Made by a program: the position numbers and the translations under genes. The notes beneath the pieces are model-generated. The model did not search any database. It was not told the origin of the DNA and saw only the letters and a list, made by a program, of their open reading frames with translations. This document shows positions 46,751 to 58,922 of a stretch of 64,000 bases of DNA, piece after piece. This DNA is from Litorivicinus lipolyticus. Its GTDB lineage: Bacteria; Pseudomonadota; Gammaproteobacteria; Pseudomonadales; Litorivicinaceae. The number at the start of each line of letters is the position of its first letter. The stretch's first letter is position 1. Where the stretch lies: NCBI RefSeq assembly GCF_009650135.1, contig NZ_CP045871.1, positions 2,032,001 through 2,096,000 of the forward strand, read 5' to 3'.

Positions 46751-48189
46751 CAGCAGGGCACGACGTCGTACTGTTCAGGGGTGAACTCGGGTGCTTCCTG
46801 AAGCCGAATCGAGCGCTTAATGAAGGCTTCTAGGTCGGCCAGTTGATCGGGCTCGTGCTCCAAAATAAATTCGATCACGCGCGGATGCGCCAACACCAGC
46901 ATTGATTTGGTTTCCAGGTACGCTCGCGATTCGCGCAGAACGTCTCGAAACAAGTCGTAGGCCACGGTTTCCGCGGTCCGAATGCGACCCCGACCACCAC
47001 AGGTCACGCACGGCTCGCACAACTGGCCGCCCAACGACTCGCGCACCCGCTTGCGGGATATTTCGACCAGCCCAAGCGGGCTGATACCGCTGACCCGATG
47101 ACGCATTGGATCCTTACGCAGCGCCGCCTCCAAGGTCCGCAGCACGGCATCGCGGTGTTCGGCATCACGCATGTCAATGAAGTCGACAATAATGATGCCG
47201 GCCAAGCCGCGCATGCGCAGCTGCCGGGGCAGGCTGTTGGCCGCCTCTAGGTTGGTTTTAAAGATGGTTTCTTCGAGGTTGCGCTGGCCAACAAAGGCGC
47301 CGGTATTGACGTCAATTGTGGTCATGGCCTCGGTCTGATCGATCACCAGGTACCCGCCTGATTTCAGATCAACGCGGCGCTCCAGCGCCCGTCGAATTTC
47401 TTCTTCGACCGAGTACAGGTCAAACAGGGGCCGTTCGCCCGGGTACCACTGCAGCTTATCCAGCACTTCCGGTTCGGCCACCTCGCAAAATGCCTGGGCG
47501 GCGCGGAAGGTCTCGGAGCTGTCGATGCGCACGACCTCGGTGTCAACCTGGATTAGGTCTCGACAGGCGCGCAGGGCCAGCGGCAGTTCTTGGTGCAATA
47601 AACGCGGCACATCGCCGGAGGCCGAGGTCCCCGACTGGATTTTGGCCCAGGCTTTTTGCAAGTAATGGATGTCCTGAGCCAGTTCGTCGTCACTGACGCC
47701 CTCGGCGGCGGTGCGCACCACAAACCCACCCATGCCCTCGCCCAAGGCCTGGACCCGCTCGCGCAGGCGTTCACGTTCCGCATCGTCCTCGATCCGAGCG
47801 GATACACCAATATGGTCGGCGTCCGGCATAAACACCAAATACCGGGCCGGCAGGCTGATCTGAGCAGTCAGCCGCGCGCCCTTGTCACCAATCGGGTCTT
47901 TCTCAACCTGAACCCGCAGAGCCTGACCTTCGTGGACACGCGAATTAATCGGCGCGGTGCTGTCGCCACGCAAATTACGTTCGTGAATAAAGGCGCTACG
48001 ATCCAAGCCGATGTCGACAAAAGCCGCCTGCATACCGGGTAACACGCGGACCACCCGCCCCATGTAGATCTGGCCGACGAGGCCGCGGGTACGACTGCGT
48101 TCGGTGTGCAGTTCCTGGAGCATGCCGTTTTCAATGACCGCGACCCGGGTTTCTTGTGGCGTGACGTTGATCAGCAGTTCACCGCGCAT
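46750..48189 (-). CDS. rng: RNase G
   Basis: Endoribonuclease of the RNase E/G family acting in 16S rRNA 5' maturation and mRNA decay. N-terminal S1-like region (GQIYMGRVVRVLPGMQAAFVDIGLDRSAFIHERNL), catalytic metal site TIDVNTGAFVGQRNLEETI with IIIVDFIDMRD, and the Zn-link-like CEPCVTCGGRG. 479 residues from the ATG at 48189, without the long C-terminal scaffold of RNase E. Downstream of maf, overlapping it by 11 nt. Confidence 0.95.
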   Translation of the reverse strand: MRGELLINVTPQETRVAVIENGMLQELHTERSRTRGLVGQIYMGRVVRVLPGMQAAFVDIGLDRSAFIHERNLRGDSTAPINSRVHEGQALRVQVEKDPIGDKGARLTAQISLPARYLVFMPDADHIGVSARIEDDAERERLRERVQALGEGMGGFVVRTAAEGVSDDELAQDIHYLQKAWAKIQSGTSASGDVPRLLHQELPLALRACRDLIQVDTEVVRIDSSETFRAAQAFCEVAEPEVLDKLQWYPGERPLFDLYSVEEEIRRALERRVDLKSGGYLVIDQTEAMTTIDVNTGAFVGQRNLEETIFKTNLEAANSLPRQLRMRGLAGIIIVDFIDMRDAEHRDAVLRTLEAALRKDPMRHRVSGISPLGLVEISRKRVRESLGGQLCEPCVTCGGRGRIRTAETVAYDLFRDVLRESRAYLETKSMLVLAHPRVIEFILEHEPDQLADLEAFIKRSIRLQEAPEFTPEQYDVVPC

Positions 48190-48760
48190 TAGACAGCCCC
48201 CATGGGTTAACGCCGACCGCAACCAAGGCCCGCGCGATCACAGCGGTGGGCAAACCAACCACGTTGTTGTAGTCGCCTGCCAGGGAGCGTACCCAGACCC
48301 CAGCCGGGCCTTGAATGCCATAGCCTCCCGCCTTATCGACCGCCTCGCCAGTGTCCCAATAGGCCTGAACCATGGCATCCGTCAGTACCGAAAAGGTCAC
48401 AGCGGTGGTCTCGACGCCTGAGTGTAGCTGACCTGCGTGGGCGATCGCCCAGCCGGTCATGACCTGGTGTGTACGGCCGCTTAACGCCGCCGTCATGCGC
48501 ACATAATCGGCCTGATCGGCTGGCTTGCCCAAAATCTGGCCGTCAATCGTGACCACCGTGTCAGCCGCTACCACCGGGCGGGAGTGGGACACGGCCATGG
48601 CTTTGGCCCGGGCTAAACGTGCCACATGGTCCTGCGCCAACTCACCGTCCCATGGGGTTTCATCAATGTCAGCCGGCACCACGTCCATACTCAGGCCAAG
48701 GGCCGCCAGCAACTCGCGCCGGCGCGGCGATTGCGACGCCAAACAGATATCAGGGCCCAT
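48179..48760 (-). CDS. maf: Maf-family nucleotide pyrophosphatase (YhdE-like)
   Basis: House-cleaning nucleoside triphosphate pyrophosphatase. N-terminal substrate loop LASQSPRRRELLAALGL, then VPADIDETPWDGEL and VVAADTVVTIDGQILGKP, AALSGRTHQVMTG. YhdE-type enzymes act on dTTP, UTP and related. The ATG at 48760 overlaps the mreD stop (TGATG), giving 193 residues. Its place behind mreD and before rng is the standard order. Confidence 0.94.
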   Translation of the reverse strand: MGPDICLASQSPRRRELLAALGLSMDVVPADIDETPWDGELAQDHVARLARAKAMAVSHSRPVVAADTVVTIDGQILGKPADQADYVRMTAALSGRTHQVMTGWAIAHAGQLHSGVETTAVTFSVLTDAMVQAYWDTGEAVDKAGGYGIQGPAGVWVRSLAGDYNNVVGLPTAVIARALVAVGVNPWGLSNAR

Positions 48761-49236
48761 CAGGCCTCCCGCATTAAACGAAGATGTAGGGTCGTCAGCG
48801 CATGCGCAAACAGCGGCCAAACCAGTATCGAGGTGGCAACGCTTGCCAGCGCGATCAGTGGGTTCAGATCGGCGCCAAGAGCGACTCGGATCCACAGTGA
48901 CGCGGCAAAAAATACACTAACGGCCAGCCCCACCATCAGTGACTGCTGCAAAGGGTGCATGTTGCGAATACGTATACGGAAGAGTGTGAGGCCATATATG
49001 CACAAAGACAGTGCAAAGGCTTGGCTGCCTAACGGCGTGCCGCTGAGTAGATCCAAACATAAGCCGACCAACCAGCTGGCGATGATGCCGCTGTAGCGAA
49101 CCACATGGAGCGCCAGCCAGATTTGCACCAAGACCGCCCATACCGGCCACCACAGCAGGTAGTCAGAGGGTAACGGTACGGCAGTTAGCACCCACCCTAT
49201 CAACACACACAGGGCAACGAAGGTTAAAGGGTGCAT
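48760..49236 (-). CDS. mreD: MreD, rod-shape membrane protein
   Basis: Small inner-membrane protein of the elongasome. 158 residues with five hydrophobic segments and the family-typical GLCLDLLSGTPLGSQAFALSLCIYGLTLF region. Poorly conserved otherwise; position between mreC and maf settles it. Overlaps mreC (TAATG) and maf (TGATG) by one base each. Confidence 0.93.
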   Translation of the reverse strand: MHPLTFVALCVLIGWVLTAVPLPSDYLLWWPVWAVLVQIWLALHVVRYSGIIASWLVGLCLDLLSGTPLGSQAFALSLCIYGLTLFRIRIRNMHPLQQSLMVGLAVSVFFAASLWIRVALGADLNPLIALASVATSILVWPLFAHALTTLHLRLMREA

Positions 49237-50108
49237 TAGCTGTCGCCAGGATCGCCCTCAAGTGACGCCAGAGCTCGATCGCGGGCTGATTGAGCTCGGT
49301 ACACCAACATCACGCTGTTGGCGCGATCAGTTCGCGCCACTGGGGCGGCGACAATTTCAGAAAATGCGCGGCCCGGGACCCGGTTAACCTGAAGCACACG
49401 GGCAACCGGATAGCCGGCTGGAAAACGCTGACCCAAGCCCGAGGTCACCAGCATGTCGCCGGCTTTAATCGCGGCGGTCACCGGAACATTTAACAACTCC
49501 AACCGATCCGCATCACCGGTACCACGGGCGACCGCTTTCAAACCGGTACGGGCCACAGTGACTGGGACCTGGTGACTGGAATCCGTGACCAGCAAGACCT
49601 GGGAGCTGAGTGAGCCGACCTCGACAATCTGACCGACCAACCCGAACTGGTCGACCACGGCTTGGCCGGTTGCCGCGCGCGCGCCAAAGCCGCGATTAAC
49701 GGTCAGGCGCTGAACAAAGGGGTCGTGGGAATAGGACAGTACTTCGGCGTGAACGAATTGGTCGTCAATCCGCCGTGAAGCACCTAACAAGCGTCGAAGT
49801 TCTTCGTTTTCAGCCTCGGCCGCCTGCATGCGCTGCTGGCGCACCAGCAACATGTTGTTCTGTACTTTTAGCCGTTCCAGGTCAGCCTGCAGCTGGCCCA
49901 TGTCGCGGTGCGAAGCGCCCAGCCGATCAACCAAATCAACCGGTAAACGAGCCAGCGCGTGGACCGGCGTGAAAATCTGAGCGAACTGTCCGCGCACGTT
50001 GGCGACTGAGCCCATGCTCGCTTCAACCAGCACAACGAGCGCGCTCAGCAAGGCCACAAACATCAAGTGTCTGCCAGCGGCCAAGTTAGGGTTAAAGATG
50101 TCTTTAAT
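49236..50108 (-). CDS. mreC: MreC, periplasmic elongasome scaffold (probable ATT start)
   Basis: Bitopic protein whose periplasmic beta-barrels activate RodA-PBP2. Anchor near residues 15-35, coiled coil (QLQADLERLKVQNNMLLVRQQRMQAAEAENEEL), then the double barrel domain with VVDQFGLVGQIVEVG and LVTSGLGQRFPAGYPVARVLQV. No ATG, GTG or TTG has a ribosome binding site; a TTG at 50084 would start mid-family. An in-frame ATT at 50108 is preceded at 8 nt by GAGG and yields (M)KDIFNPNLAAGRHL, which aligns with MreC N-termini such as MKPIF-type starts. 290 residues with that start, 282 with TTG. Confidence 0.92.
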   Translation of the reverse strand: MKDIFNPNLAAGRHLMFVALLSALVVLVEASMGSVANVRGQFAQIFTPVHALARLPVDLVDRLGASHRDMGQLQADLERLKVQNNMLLVRQQRMQAAEAENEELRRLLGASRRIDDQFVHAEVLSYSHDPFVQRLTVNRGFGARAATGQAVVDQFGLVGQIVEVGSLSSQVLLVTDSSHQVPVTVARTGLKAVARGTGDADRLELLNVPVTAAIKAGDMLVTSGLGQRFPAGYPVARVLQVNRVPGRAFSEIVAAPVARTDRANSVMLVYRAQSARDRALASLEGDPGDS

Positions 50109-50118
50109 GACGCAAGCC

Positions 50119-51205
<1,087 letters not shown>

Positions 51206-51294
51206 GCCTAGGTGCCCCGCAATAACAATGCGTGGTAAATTAAAGGTTTATTTGGCCATCTAACTAGCAAAACTGCCTTTATTCAGGAAAATCC

Positions 51295-51582
51295 ATGAGC
51301 ATCACCCCAAAACAGGTTCAACACGTCGCCACCTTAGCCCAGCTGGCGGTGCCCGCCGACGACATTCCGGAAGTCGCCGCCAAGCTGTCGAGCGTACTCG
51401 ACTTGCTCGACGAAATGGCCGATGTGGATACCCAAGGGGTCGAACCGCTGACCAACCCGCTGGATCGCACCCAAACCTTGCGTGCCGACGCCGTGACCGA
51501 AACCAACCAGCGCGATGCGCTGATGCAAAACGCCCCTGCCACCCAAGACGGACTGTTTTTAGTCCCCAAGGTAATTGACTAA
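51295..51582 (+). CDS. gatC: GatC subunit of Asp/Glu-tRNA amidotransferase
   Basis: Small stabilising subunit of GatCAB, which amidates misacylated Glu-tRNA-Gln or Asp-tRNA-Asn. 95 residues: [40 protein letters not shown] and LRADAV. AGGA ribosome binding site 6 nt before the ATG. Its stop overlaps gatA (TAATG). Confidence 0.95.
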   Translation: MSITPKQVQHVATLAQLAVPADDIPEVAAKLSSVLDLLDEMADVDTQGVEPLTNPLDRTQTLRADAVTETNQRDALMQNAPATQDGLFLVPKVID

Positions 51583-53057
51583 TGTCCGACCTCACCATCG
51601 CCACATTGCGGCAACAGCTCGACGCGCTCGAATCGGGACAAATTTCGAGCCTGGAATTAGTCGACGCTCAACTTAAACGGACCGAGCACCTAAACGGCGC
51701 GCTGAATGCGTTCATCAGCATCGACCGCGACGGCGCCATGGCCGCAGCCGCAGCCGCCGACCAAGCCCGTGCCATGGGCCAACGCGCGCCGCTACTGGGC
51801 GTTCCGATCGCGCACAAAGATTTGTTCTGCACCCAAGGCCTGCGCACCAGCTGCGGCTCGAAAATGCTCGATAACTTTATCGCGCCCTACAACGCCACCG
51901 TGGTCGAGAATCTAACCGAGGCCGGTGCGGTCAGCCTCGGCAAGACCAACATGGACGAATTCGCCATGGGTTCGTCAAACGAGAATTCCTACTACGGCCC
52001 GGCCGTTAACCCCTGGGGCGAACGCCGTGTACCGGGCGGTTCGTCCGGTGGATCAGCGGCCGCCGTAGCCGCCTCGATGGTCGCCGCTGCGACCGCCACT
52101 GATACCGGCGGCTCAATCCGCCAGCCGGCCGCATTTACCGGTACCAGCGGAATCAAGCCCACCTACGGCCGCTGCTCGCGCTTTGGCATGGTCGCCTACG
52201 CGTCTTCGTTGGACCAGGCCGGCCCGATTGCCCAGACTGCGGAGGACCTGGCGCTGATGCTCAGCACCATGGTCAGCCACGACCCCAAAGATTCGACCAG
52301 TGCGCACGAGGGTCCTGAAGACTTTACGCGCCTGCTCAACAATGACGTCCAAGGCCTGCGCATTGGCGTGCCCGAACAGTTCTTTAGCCAGCAACTGGAC
52401 GACCAAGTCGCCCAAGCCACACGCGACGCACTGGCGACGCTGGAGCAGCGCGGCGCGGTCTTGGTGCCGGTTGAGCTGCCGAACCTAGCCCACTCACTAG
52501 CGGCCTACTACGTCATCGCGCCGGCCGAGGCCAGTGCCAACCTGTCGCGCTTTGATGGCGTCCGCTACGGCCACCGCTGCGACCACCCGGCCAACTTGCA
52601 AGACCTATACCGACGCTCGCGCTCCGAAGGTTTCGGCCTCGAAGTCCAGCGTCGTATTTTGGTCGGCACCTACGCCCTCAGTGCCAGCTTCTTTGACGCC
52701 TACTACGTCAAGGCCCAGCAAATTCGGCGCCTGATTAAAAACGATTTTATGCGCGCATTCGAAACGGTCGACGTGATTGCCGGCCCGACCACACCGACAC
52801 CGGCGTTTAAAATCGGCGAAAAATCCGATGACCCGGCGGACATGTACCTGCAAGACGTCTACACCATCTCGGCCAACTTGGCGGGCTTGCCCGGCCTTTC
52901 GATCCCGTGCGGCCTGGTCGACGGTTTGCCCGTCGGCCTACAGATACTCGGGCAACATTTTGACGAGGCCCGGATGCTGCAACTGGCGCACCAATACCAG
53001 CTAAACACGGACTGGCACCAACAGCGTGCGCCTATGCTGACGGAGGGCGCGGCATGA
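51582..53057 (+). CDS. gatA: GatA, glutaminase subunit of the tRNA amidotransferase
   Basis: Amidase-signature enzyme releasing ammonia from glutamine. 491 residues. Ser-cisSer-Lys triad: Lys in [14 protein letters not shown], serines in [15 protein letters not shown] with [15 protein letters not shown]. Translationally coupled to gatC and gatB. Confidence 0.97.
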   Translation: MSDLTIATLRQQLDALESGQISSLELVDAQLKRTEHLNGALNAFISIDRDGAMAAAAAADQARAMGQRAPLLGVPIAHKDLFCTQGLRTSCGSKMLDNFIAPYNATVVENLTEAGAVSLGKTNMDEFAMGSSNENSYYGPAVNPWGERRVPGGSSGGSAAAVAASMVAAATATDTGGSIRQPAAFTGTSGIKPTYGRCSRFGMVAYASSLDQAGPIAQTAEDLALMLSTMVSHDPKDSTSAHEGPEDFTRLLNNDVQGLRIGVPEQFFSQQLDDQVAQATRDALATLEQRGAVLVPVELPNLAHSLAAYYVIAPAEASANLSRFDGVRYGHRCDHPANLQDLYRRSRSEGFGLEVQRRILVGTYALSASFFDAYYVKAQQIRRLIKNDFMRAFETVDVIAGPTTPTPAFKIGEKSDDPADMYLQDVYTISANLAGLPGLSIPCGLVDGLPVGLQILGQHFDEARMLQLAHQYQLNTDWHQQRAPMLTEGAA

Positions 53058-54502
53058 TTTGGGAAACCGTTATTGGCCTGGAAATACACACGCAGCTGGC
53101 CACCGACTCGAAGATTTTTTCTGGCTCATCGACCCGCTACGGGGCCGAACCGAACACCCAAGCCAACATGCTGGACTTGGGGCTGCCGGGCACCTTGCCG
53201 GTCCCCAACGAGCGTGCATTTGAGTACGCCGCCATGTTTGGCATGGCGATTGATGCCGTGGTCCAAACGCGCAGCACCTTTGACCGTAAAAACTATTTCT
53301 ACCCGGACTTGCCCAAGGGCTACCAGACCACCCAGCTGTTCCATCCGATCGTTGAGCATGGGCACATCGACATTCAGCTGGAAGGCCAAGACGTCCGCCG
53401 CATCGGCGTCACCCGCGCCCACCTCGAAGAAGACGCTGGCAAGAGCCTGCACGAGGACTTCGACGGCATGACCGGAATCGATTTGAACCGCGCCGGCACC
53501 CCGCTGATCGAGATTGTTTCGGAGCCGGACCTGCGCAATGCCCGCGAAGCGGTCGCCTACCTGAAAAAGATCCATGGCATTGTGCGCGCCCTTGGGATCT
53601 GCGACGGCAACATGGCCGAGGGATCATTCCGCTGTGACGCCAACGTCAGCGTGCGGCCCAAAGGCCAAGCCGAATTCGGCACGCGCGTTGAAGTCAAAAA
53701 CATCAACAGCTTTAAGTTTGTCGAGAAGGCCATCAACCACGAAATCGAACGCCAGATCGAATTGATCGAAGACGGCGGCACCGTGGTCCAGGAAACTCGC
53801 CTGTACGATCCGGACAAGGACGAAACACGCTCCATGCGTTCAAAAGAGGAAGCCAACGATTACCGCTACTTCCCCTGCCCGGACCTGTTACCCGTGGTGC
53901 TGACCCAGGACTACCTGGACAGCATTCGTGCGCGCCTACCGGAACTGCCCGAGGCACGCGCCCAGCGTCTGGTGGATGACTACCAGGTCACCGACTACGA
54001 CGCCCGCGTGCTAACCGCTGAAGGCGACATGGCGGACTACTTTGAGAGCGCGGCAGCGGCCGGCGCCAACGGCAAGCTCACAGCGAACTGGGTGATGGCG
54101 GCGGTCAGCGCCTGGCTCAACGAATCCGACTCGCCCTTGAGCCAGTGCCCGGTACAACCGCCGCGGTTGGCAGCACTGGTCAAACGCATCGACGACCAAA
54201 CATTGAACAGCAAAGGCGCCAAAAGCGTCTGGGAAGCGATGCTAAGCGATGACGCTGAGGTCGACGCGCTGATCGACCGATTGGGCCTAAAACAGGTCAC
54301 CGACACAGGCGCCATCGAAGCCGTGGTCGACCAGGTCATCGCCGCCAACCCCGGCCAAGTCGAGGGTTATCGCGCCGCGGAGCCGGACAAGCAAGGTAAA
54401 ATGGTCGGCTTTTTTGTCGGTCAAGTCATGAAAGCCAGTGGTGGCAAAGCCAACCCACAGGCGGTCAATAAAATTCTACGCGAAAAGCTTAAGGGTGAAT
54501 GA
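53054..54502 (+). CDS. gatB: GatB, kinase/transamidase subunit of the tRNA amidotransferase
   Basis: ATP-dependent activation and amidation of the tRNA-bound acidic residue. 482 residues: [22 protein letters not shown] at the start, [45 protein letters not shown], and the C-terminal YqeY-like tail [13 protein letters not shown]. Overlaps gatA and the rhodanese gene by ATGA. Confidence 0.97.
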   Translation: MIWETVIGLEIHTQLATDSKIFSGSSTRYGAEPNTQANMLDLGLPGTLPVPNERAFEYAAMFGMAIDAVVQTRSTFDRKNYFYPDLPKGYQTTQLFHPIVEHGHIDIQLEGQDVRRIGVTRAHLEEDAGKSLHEDFDGMTGIDLNRAGTPLIEIVSEPDLRNAREAVAYLKKIHGIVRALGICDGNMAEGSFRCDANVSVRPKGQAEFGTRVEVKNINSFKFVEKAINHEIERQIELIEDGGTVVQETRLYDPDKDETRSMRSKEEANDYRYFPCPDLLPVVLTQDYLDSIRARLPELPEARAQRLVDDYQVTDYDARVLTAEGDMADYFESAAAAGANGKLTANWVMAAVSAWLNESDSPLSQCPVQPPRLAALVKRIDDQTLNSKGAKSVWEAMLSDDAEVDALIDRLGLKQVTDTGAIEAVVDQVIAANPGQVEGYRAAEPDKQGKMVGFFVGQVMKASGGKANPQAVNKILREKLKGE

Positions 54503-54879
54503 TGCAACACAGTCCTGAATTTCTGGCTATCGTCGAGCGCAGCCGCGCTCGCATTCAAGAAACCGACGTCCACGCCGTAAAAGCGCGCGTCGACAATGGC
54601 GAACCCCTGGTCATTATCGATGTGCGCGAAGACCTGGAATTCGCCGCCAAGCGGATTCCCGGGTCAGTGCATTTAGGTAAAGGGGTCATTGAGCGGGATA
54701 TCGAAGCGCACTTTCCGGACAAACACCAAGAGCTGTTGCTGGTGTGCGGCGGCGGGTTTCGCAGCGCGCTGGCGGCCGACGCCATTCAGCAAATGGGTTA
54801 CACCCGAGCCATCAGCGTCGATGGTGGGTTACGCCTGTGGGCCGAAGCCGGTTACCCGGTCGACGTCGAGGCGATTTAA
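54499..54879 (+). CDS. Rhodanese-domain protein
   Basis: Single rhodanese domain, 126 residues, no signal peptide. Conserved elements: [26 protein letters not shown] and the active-site loop [19 protein letters not shown] with the catalytic Cys. Probable sulfur transferase or sulfide-handling role; partner unknown. Translationally coupled to gatB by ATGA. Confidence 0.88.
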   Translation: MMQHSPEFLAIVERSRARIQETDVHAVKARVDNGEPLVIIDVREDLEFAAKRIPGSVHLGKGVIERDIEAHFPDKHQELLLVCGGGFRSALAADAIQQMGYTRAISVDGGLRLWAEAGYPVDVEAI

Positions 54880-54932
54880 ACGGCGGCGGCGCCAACCGCA
54901 GCCAACAATAGAAAGCATCCAAGCAATCGCAT
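54876..54932 (-). CDS. Possible 18-residue hydrophobic small protein
   Basis: A minus-strand frame ATG to TAA encodes [18 protein letters not shown]. An AGGGA ribosome-binding-like site lies 6 nt before the ATG. The peptide looks like a bare signal peptide or membrane helix. It lies 48 nt downstream of the moeB stop on the same strand and its stop overlaps the rhodanese stop. It may be a remnant of a truncated gene or chance. Confidence 0.25.
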   Translation of the reverse strand: MRLLGCFLLLAAVGAAAV

Positions 54933-54946
54933 GGCAGGTCCCTGCA
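54931..54946. repeat. Small hairpin between the rhodanese gene and moeB
   Basis: GCAGG-TC-CCTGC is a perfect 5-bp inverted repeat, extendable with ATG/CAT by one bulge. No U-tract follows on either strand. It may help end the two converging transcripts. The remaining gap to 54980 is AT-richer and otherwise featureless. Confidence 0.3.
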
Positions 54947-54980
54947 TCTGTGAATTTGCTGTCTAATTAAAGACCAATTC

Positions 54981-55709
54981 TCAGGGGTTGTGGGCACTTG
55001 ACCGGCAATCACAGTGTTCCCGGTGCGTAAATGAGAGGTCCATCACATCTCCGTGGGGACCATCCCAGCGCCGCAGTCGCCCGACCGGCAGCGCCGCGAC
55101 CGCACCTAGGTAGCTCAACGCCCACAGTGCCTGAGTGGTCGCGACCTGATTGACCACCGGGCCCAGCACACCACTGGTGTCGCACTGCTGGGCCGGCTCA
55201 CGGATATGCCCAAAGACACATTCGAAGCACGGCGCGCCCGGCGCGAATGCCGCACATTGACCCGACCACATCAGCGCCGTGCCCATGATCCAGGGCAGCC
55301 GGTGACGGCGCGCCGCATGGTGCATGCACAAGCGCGTCGCCAAGTTATCACTGGCGTCGATCCACAGGTCATGATCGCTAAACCGACCCGCATTGTTGTC
55401 GTCAAACGCCAGCACCTGTGCGTCGACCGACCCCAAACCGGACAACAAGCGTGCCGCCGCCTCGACTTTCGGGCGACCGACATCATCGGCGCTGAACCAC
55501 TGACGACTGAGGTTACTTAGGTCGACCCGATCCGGATCGACCAGCGTGATGCTGACACCGGCACGCACCAGATGCTGAGACAGCCCGTGCCCAAGGCCGC
55601 CGGCACCGACGATCAGTACACGGCTATTGATGACGCGTTGCTGGGCCTCGATGCCCCAGCCGTCTAACAAAATCTGGCGGCTGAACTGGTTTAACTGGTG
55701 GTCATTCAT
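54981..55709 (-). CDS. moeB: MoeB/ThiF-family adenylyltransferase
   Basis: E1-like enzyme that adenylates the C-terminus of a small sulfur carrier (MoaD or ThiS). Start chosen at the ATG 55709 overlapping the prmC stop (ATGA); 242 residues. Features: FSRQILLDGWGIEAQQRV, nucleotide-binding VGAGGLGHGLSQHLVRAG, DLSNLSRQWFSADDVGRPKVEAA, and zinc-type CFEC. The second zinc pair, usually CxxC near the end, reads CDC here. The prfA-prmC-moeB order supports MoeB; ThiF is the alternative. Confidence 0.85.
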   Translation of the reverse strand: MNDHQLNQFSRQILLDGWGIEAQQRVINSRVLIVGAGGLGHGLSQHLVRAGVSITLVDPDRVDLSNLSRQWFSADDVGRPKVEAAARLLSGLGSVDAQVLAFDDNNAGRFSDHDLWIDASDNLATRLCMHHAARRHRLPWIMGTALMWSGQCAAFAPGAPCFECVFGHIREPAQQCDTSGVLGPVVNQVATTQALWALSYLGAVAALPVGRLRRWDGPHGDVMDLSFTHREHCDCRSSAHNP

Positions 55710-56496
55710 AGCTGCCCTCCGGTGATGCGGCGATGACCGCCAACATCCGTCAAGTGCCGAACCCGGCCAAACCCGGCCGCGCTCAGGGCATCGGCCACCG
55801 AATCCGCTTGCTGATACCCGTGTTCGAGCCAAATCCAACCACCGCTTAGCAAACGCGCAGGGGCGGCGGCAATAATCGCCTGTAAATCTGCCATGCCACG
55901 ATCCGCCGCGACCAAGGCCTCGAGCGGCTCAAAACAAACCCCGTCGCCACGCAATTCCGGTTCGCCAGCGTCGATATAGGGAGGGTTGGCCACCAGTGTG
56001 CCGATACAGTTCGGGGCGATCGCGTCGAGCCACGAGCCGCGGACCAGGCTGACGCCGCGGCCACCCAGGTTGCGCCGCGCATAGGATAAGGCCTGGCACG
56101 AGCGCTCCAGCGCCAGCACCATGGTATCGGGGTGTTGCTGTTTCAGCACCGTGGCGAGCGCACCCGAACCGGTCCCCAGGTCCAGAATCGGACCGGGCCC
56201 CAATGTGATTTGGGCGAAGGTTTCACTGTCCGGGCGCGGTACCAATACGCCTGGCCCAACCGCAAAGGTGGCGTCCAAAAAGTCAGCACGACCGCTAATC
56301 ACCGCCAGCGACTCGCCGGCGACGCGACGTGCCAGCGCCGCCTCAAATGCGGCCTGCGACAATTCGCGCTCCGGGTGAATCATCAAACTGACCTGGTCAA
56401 CACCGGCCACCGCCATCACCAGCCAACGCGCTTCCATACGCGGATCGGCCAGCCCAGAAAGGGCTGACTGTGCCGTTGCCAGCGCCTGACCTAAGG

Positions 56497-56500
<4 letters not shown>
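55706..56500 (-). CDS. prmC: PrmC (HemK), release factor glutamine methyltransferase
   Basis: Methylates the GGQ glutamine of RF1 and RF2. SAM site [14 protein letters not shown] and catalytic NPPY motif [16 protein letters not shown]-terminal helical domain residues 1-75. 264 residues. Overlaps its substrate gene prfA by 4 nt. Confidence 0.95.
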
Positions 56501-57578
<1,078 letters not shown>

Positions 57579-57582
<4 letters not shown>

Positions 57583-58838
57583 TCCCTATCATCCTTATCA
57601 AGCCCAAGCACCTTTAAGGCCTGCGCCAGTTGCTCGGGGTGGGTGGCGGCATCGCGCAGCCCGAGGGACGGCTCGTGCAGCAATTTTTGGGTCAATTCAT
57701 GCGCCATCCGCGCCAGCACCAACTCCGGCGACTCGCCTTTGCGCAGCCGCGACAGGCTTTTAGTCAAGGCGACTTCGGCTTGGCTGGCGCCACGTTGGCG
57801 CAGCTGGGCTACATGCCGCCCCGCATCACGCACCGCCTGATCGCGAGCCAGACTTTCAATTTCGGCCTCGATAATCAATTCCGCACGGCTGCCGGCTTCG
57901 GCGCGTTTGGCTCGGCCTTTATCAATCACTTCACGCAGGTCGTCAACGCTGTAAAGGTAAACGTCAGCCAGCTCGTCTACTTCCGGCTCGACATCGCGCG
58001 GCACCGCCACATCGACAATCATGATCGGACGGCGCCGGCGCGCCTTTAGCGCTCGCTCCACCATGCCCTTGCCGACCAATGGCAGCGGCGCCGCGGTTGA
58101 ACACACCAGCAGGTCCGCATGCACCAAGGCGTCGCCCAGTTGATTCAAGGGCAAGGCCTGAGCATTCAATTCCGCGGCCACTTCGCGGCAACGCCCCATC
58201 GAGCGGTTAACCAGTCGCAATTCGCCAATGCCGCGCTGGCGCAGGTGTCGGCCGACCAACGCGCAGGTTTCACCGGCGCCCAACAACACCGCATTGCAGT
58301 CCTCAAGGCTGTCGAACACACGCTCGGCCAAGCGCACCGCCGCGAAGGCCACGGACACTGGCTCTTTGCCAACATCAGTTTGGGTGCGCACTTTTTTCGC
58401 CGCGCCAAACACGTGCTGCAGCAGATGATGCATGGACGAACCAAGGTGGCCATTGGCTTTGGCCACGGCCATAGCGGTTTTGAGCTGGCCAAAAATTTGT
58501 GGTTCGCCCAAGACCAGCGAATCCAAACCCGCCGCCACGCGCATCAAGTGACGTGCTGCATCCGCATCGTGGTAACGATATATGTGGGCACTGAGCTGGG
58601 CCGGATCCAGATCCGCACGCTTGGCCAACCAATGCAACATCGCGGTTTCATCGGTGTGTTCGCCTTGGATCACCACTTCCGTGCGGTTACAGGTGCTTAG
58701 AATGAGTGACTCACTGGCACCGGTAGCGGCCTTGATTTGCGCTAATTGGCCCGGAATTTCCGATTCGGAGACGGCCAAACGCTCGCGCAAATCAACCGGC
58801 GCGGTGTCGTGGTTCAATCCAATCGCTAATAGGGTCAC
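57579..58838 (-). CDS. hemA: Glutamyl-tRNA reductase
   Basis: First step of the C5 haem pathway: reduces Glu-tRNA-Glu to glutamate-1-semialdehyde. Catalytic Cys in [40 protein letters not shown] (NADPH site), and C-terminal dimer helix. The GTG at 58838 gives [20 protein letters not shown], matching the family start, 419 residues (E. coli 418). An ATG at 58877 would add 13 residues. Divergent from the TPR lipoprotein gene. Confidence 0.95.
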
Positions 58839-58922
58839 AAAAATCTGGCCTGTGATGAAAACGTTGTTGTCGCGCACTTTAACACGCTGGAGCGATTACG
58901 CAGTCACTGGCATAGTGAGCCA

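Noticed and set aside
50060..50084. TTG at 50084 as the mreC start
   Set aside because: No ribosome binding site, and the conserved N-terminal residues lie upstream of it; kept only as the fallback.
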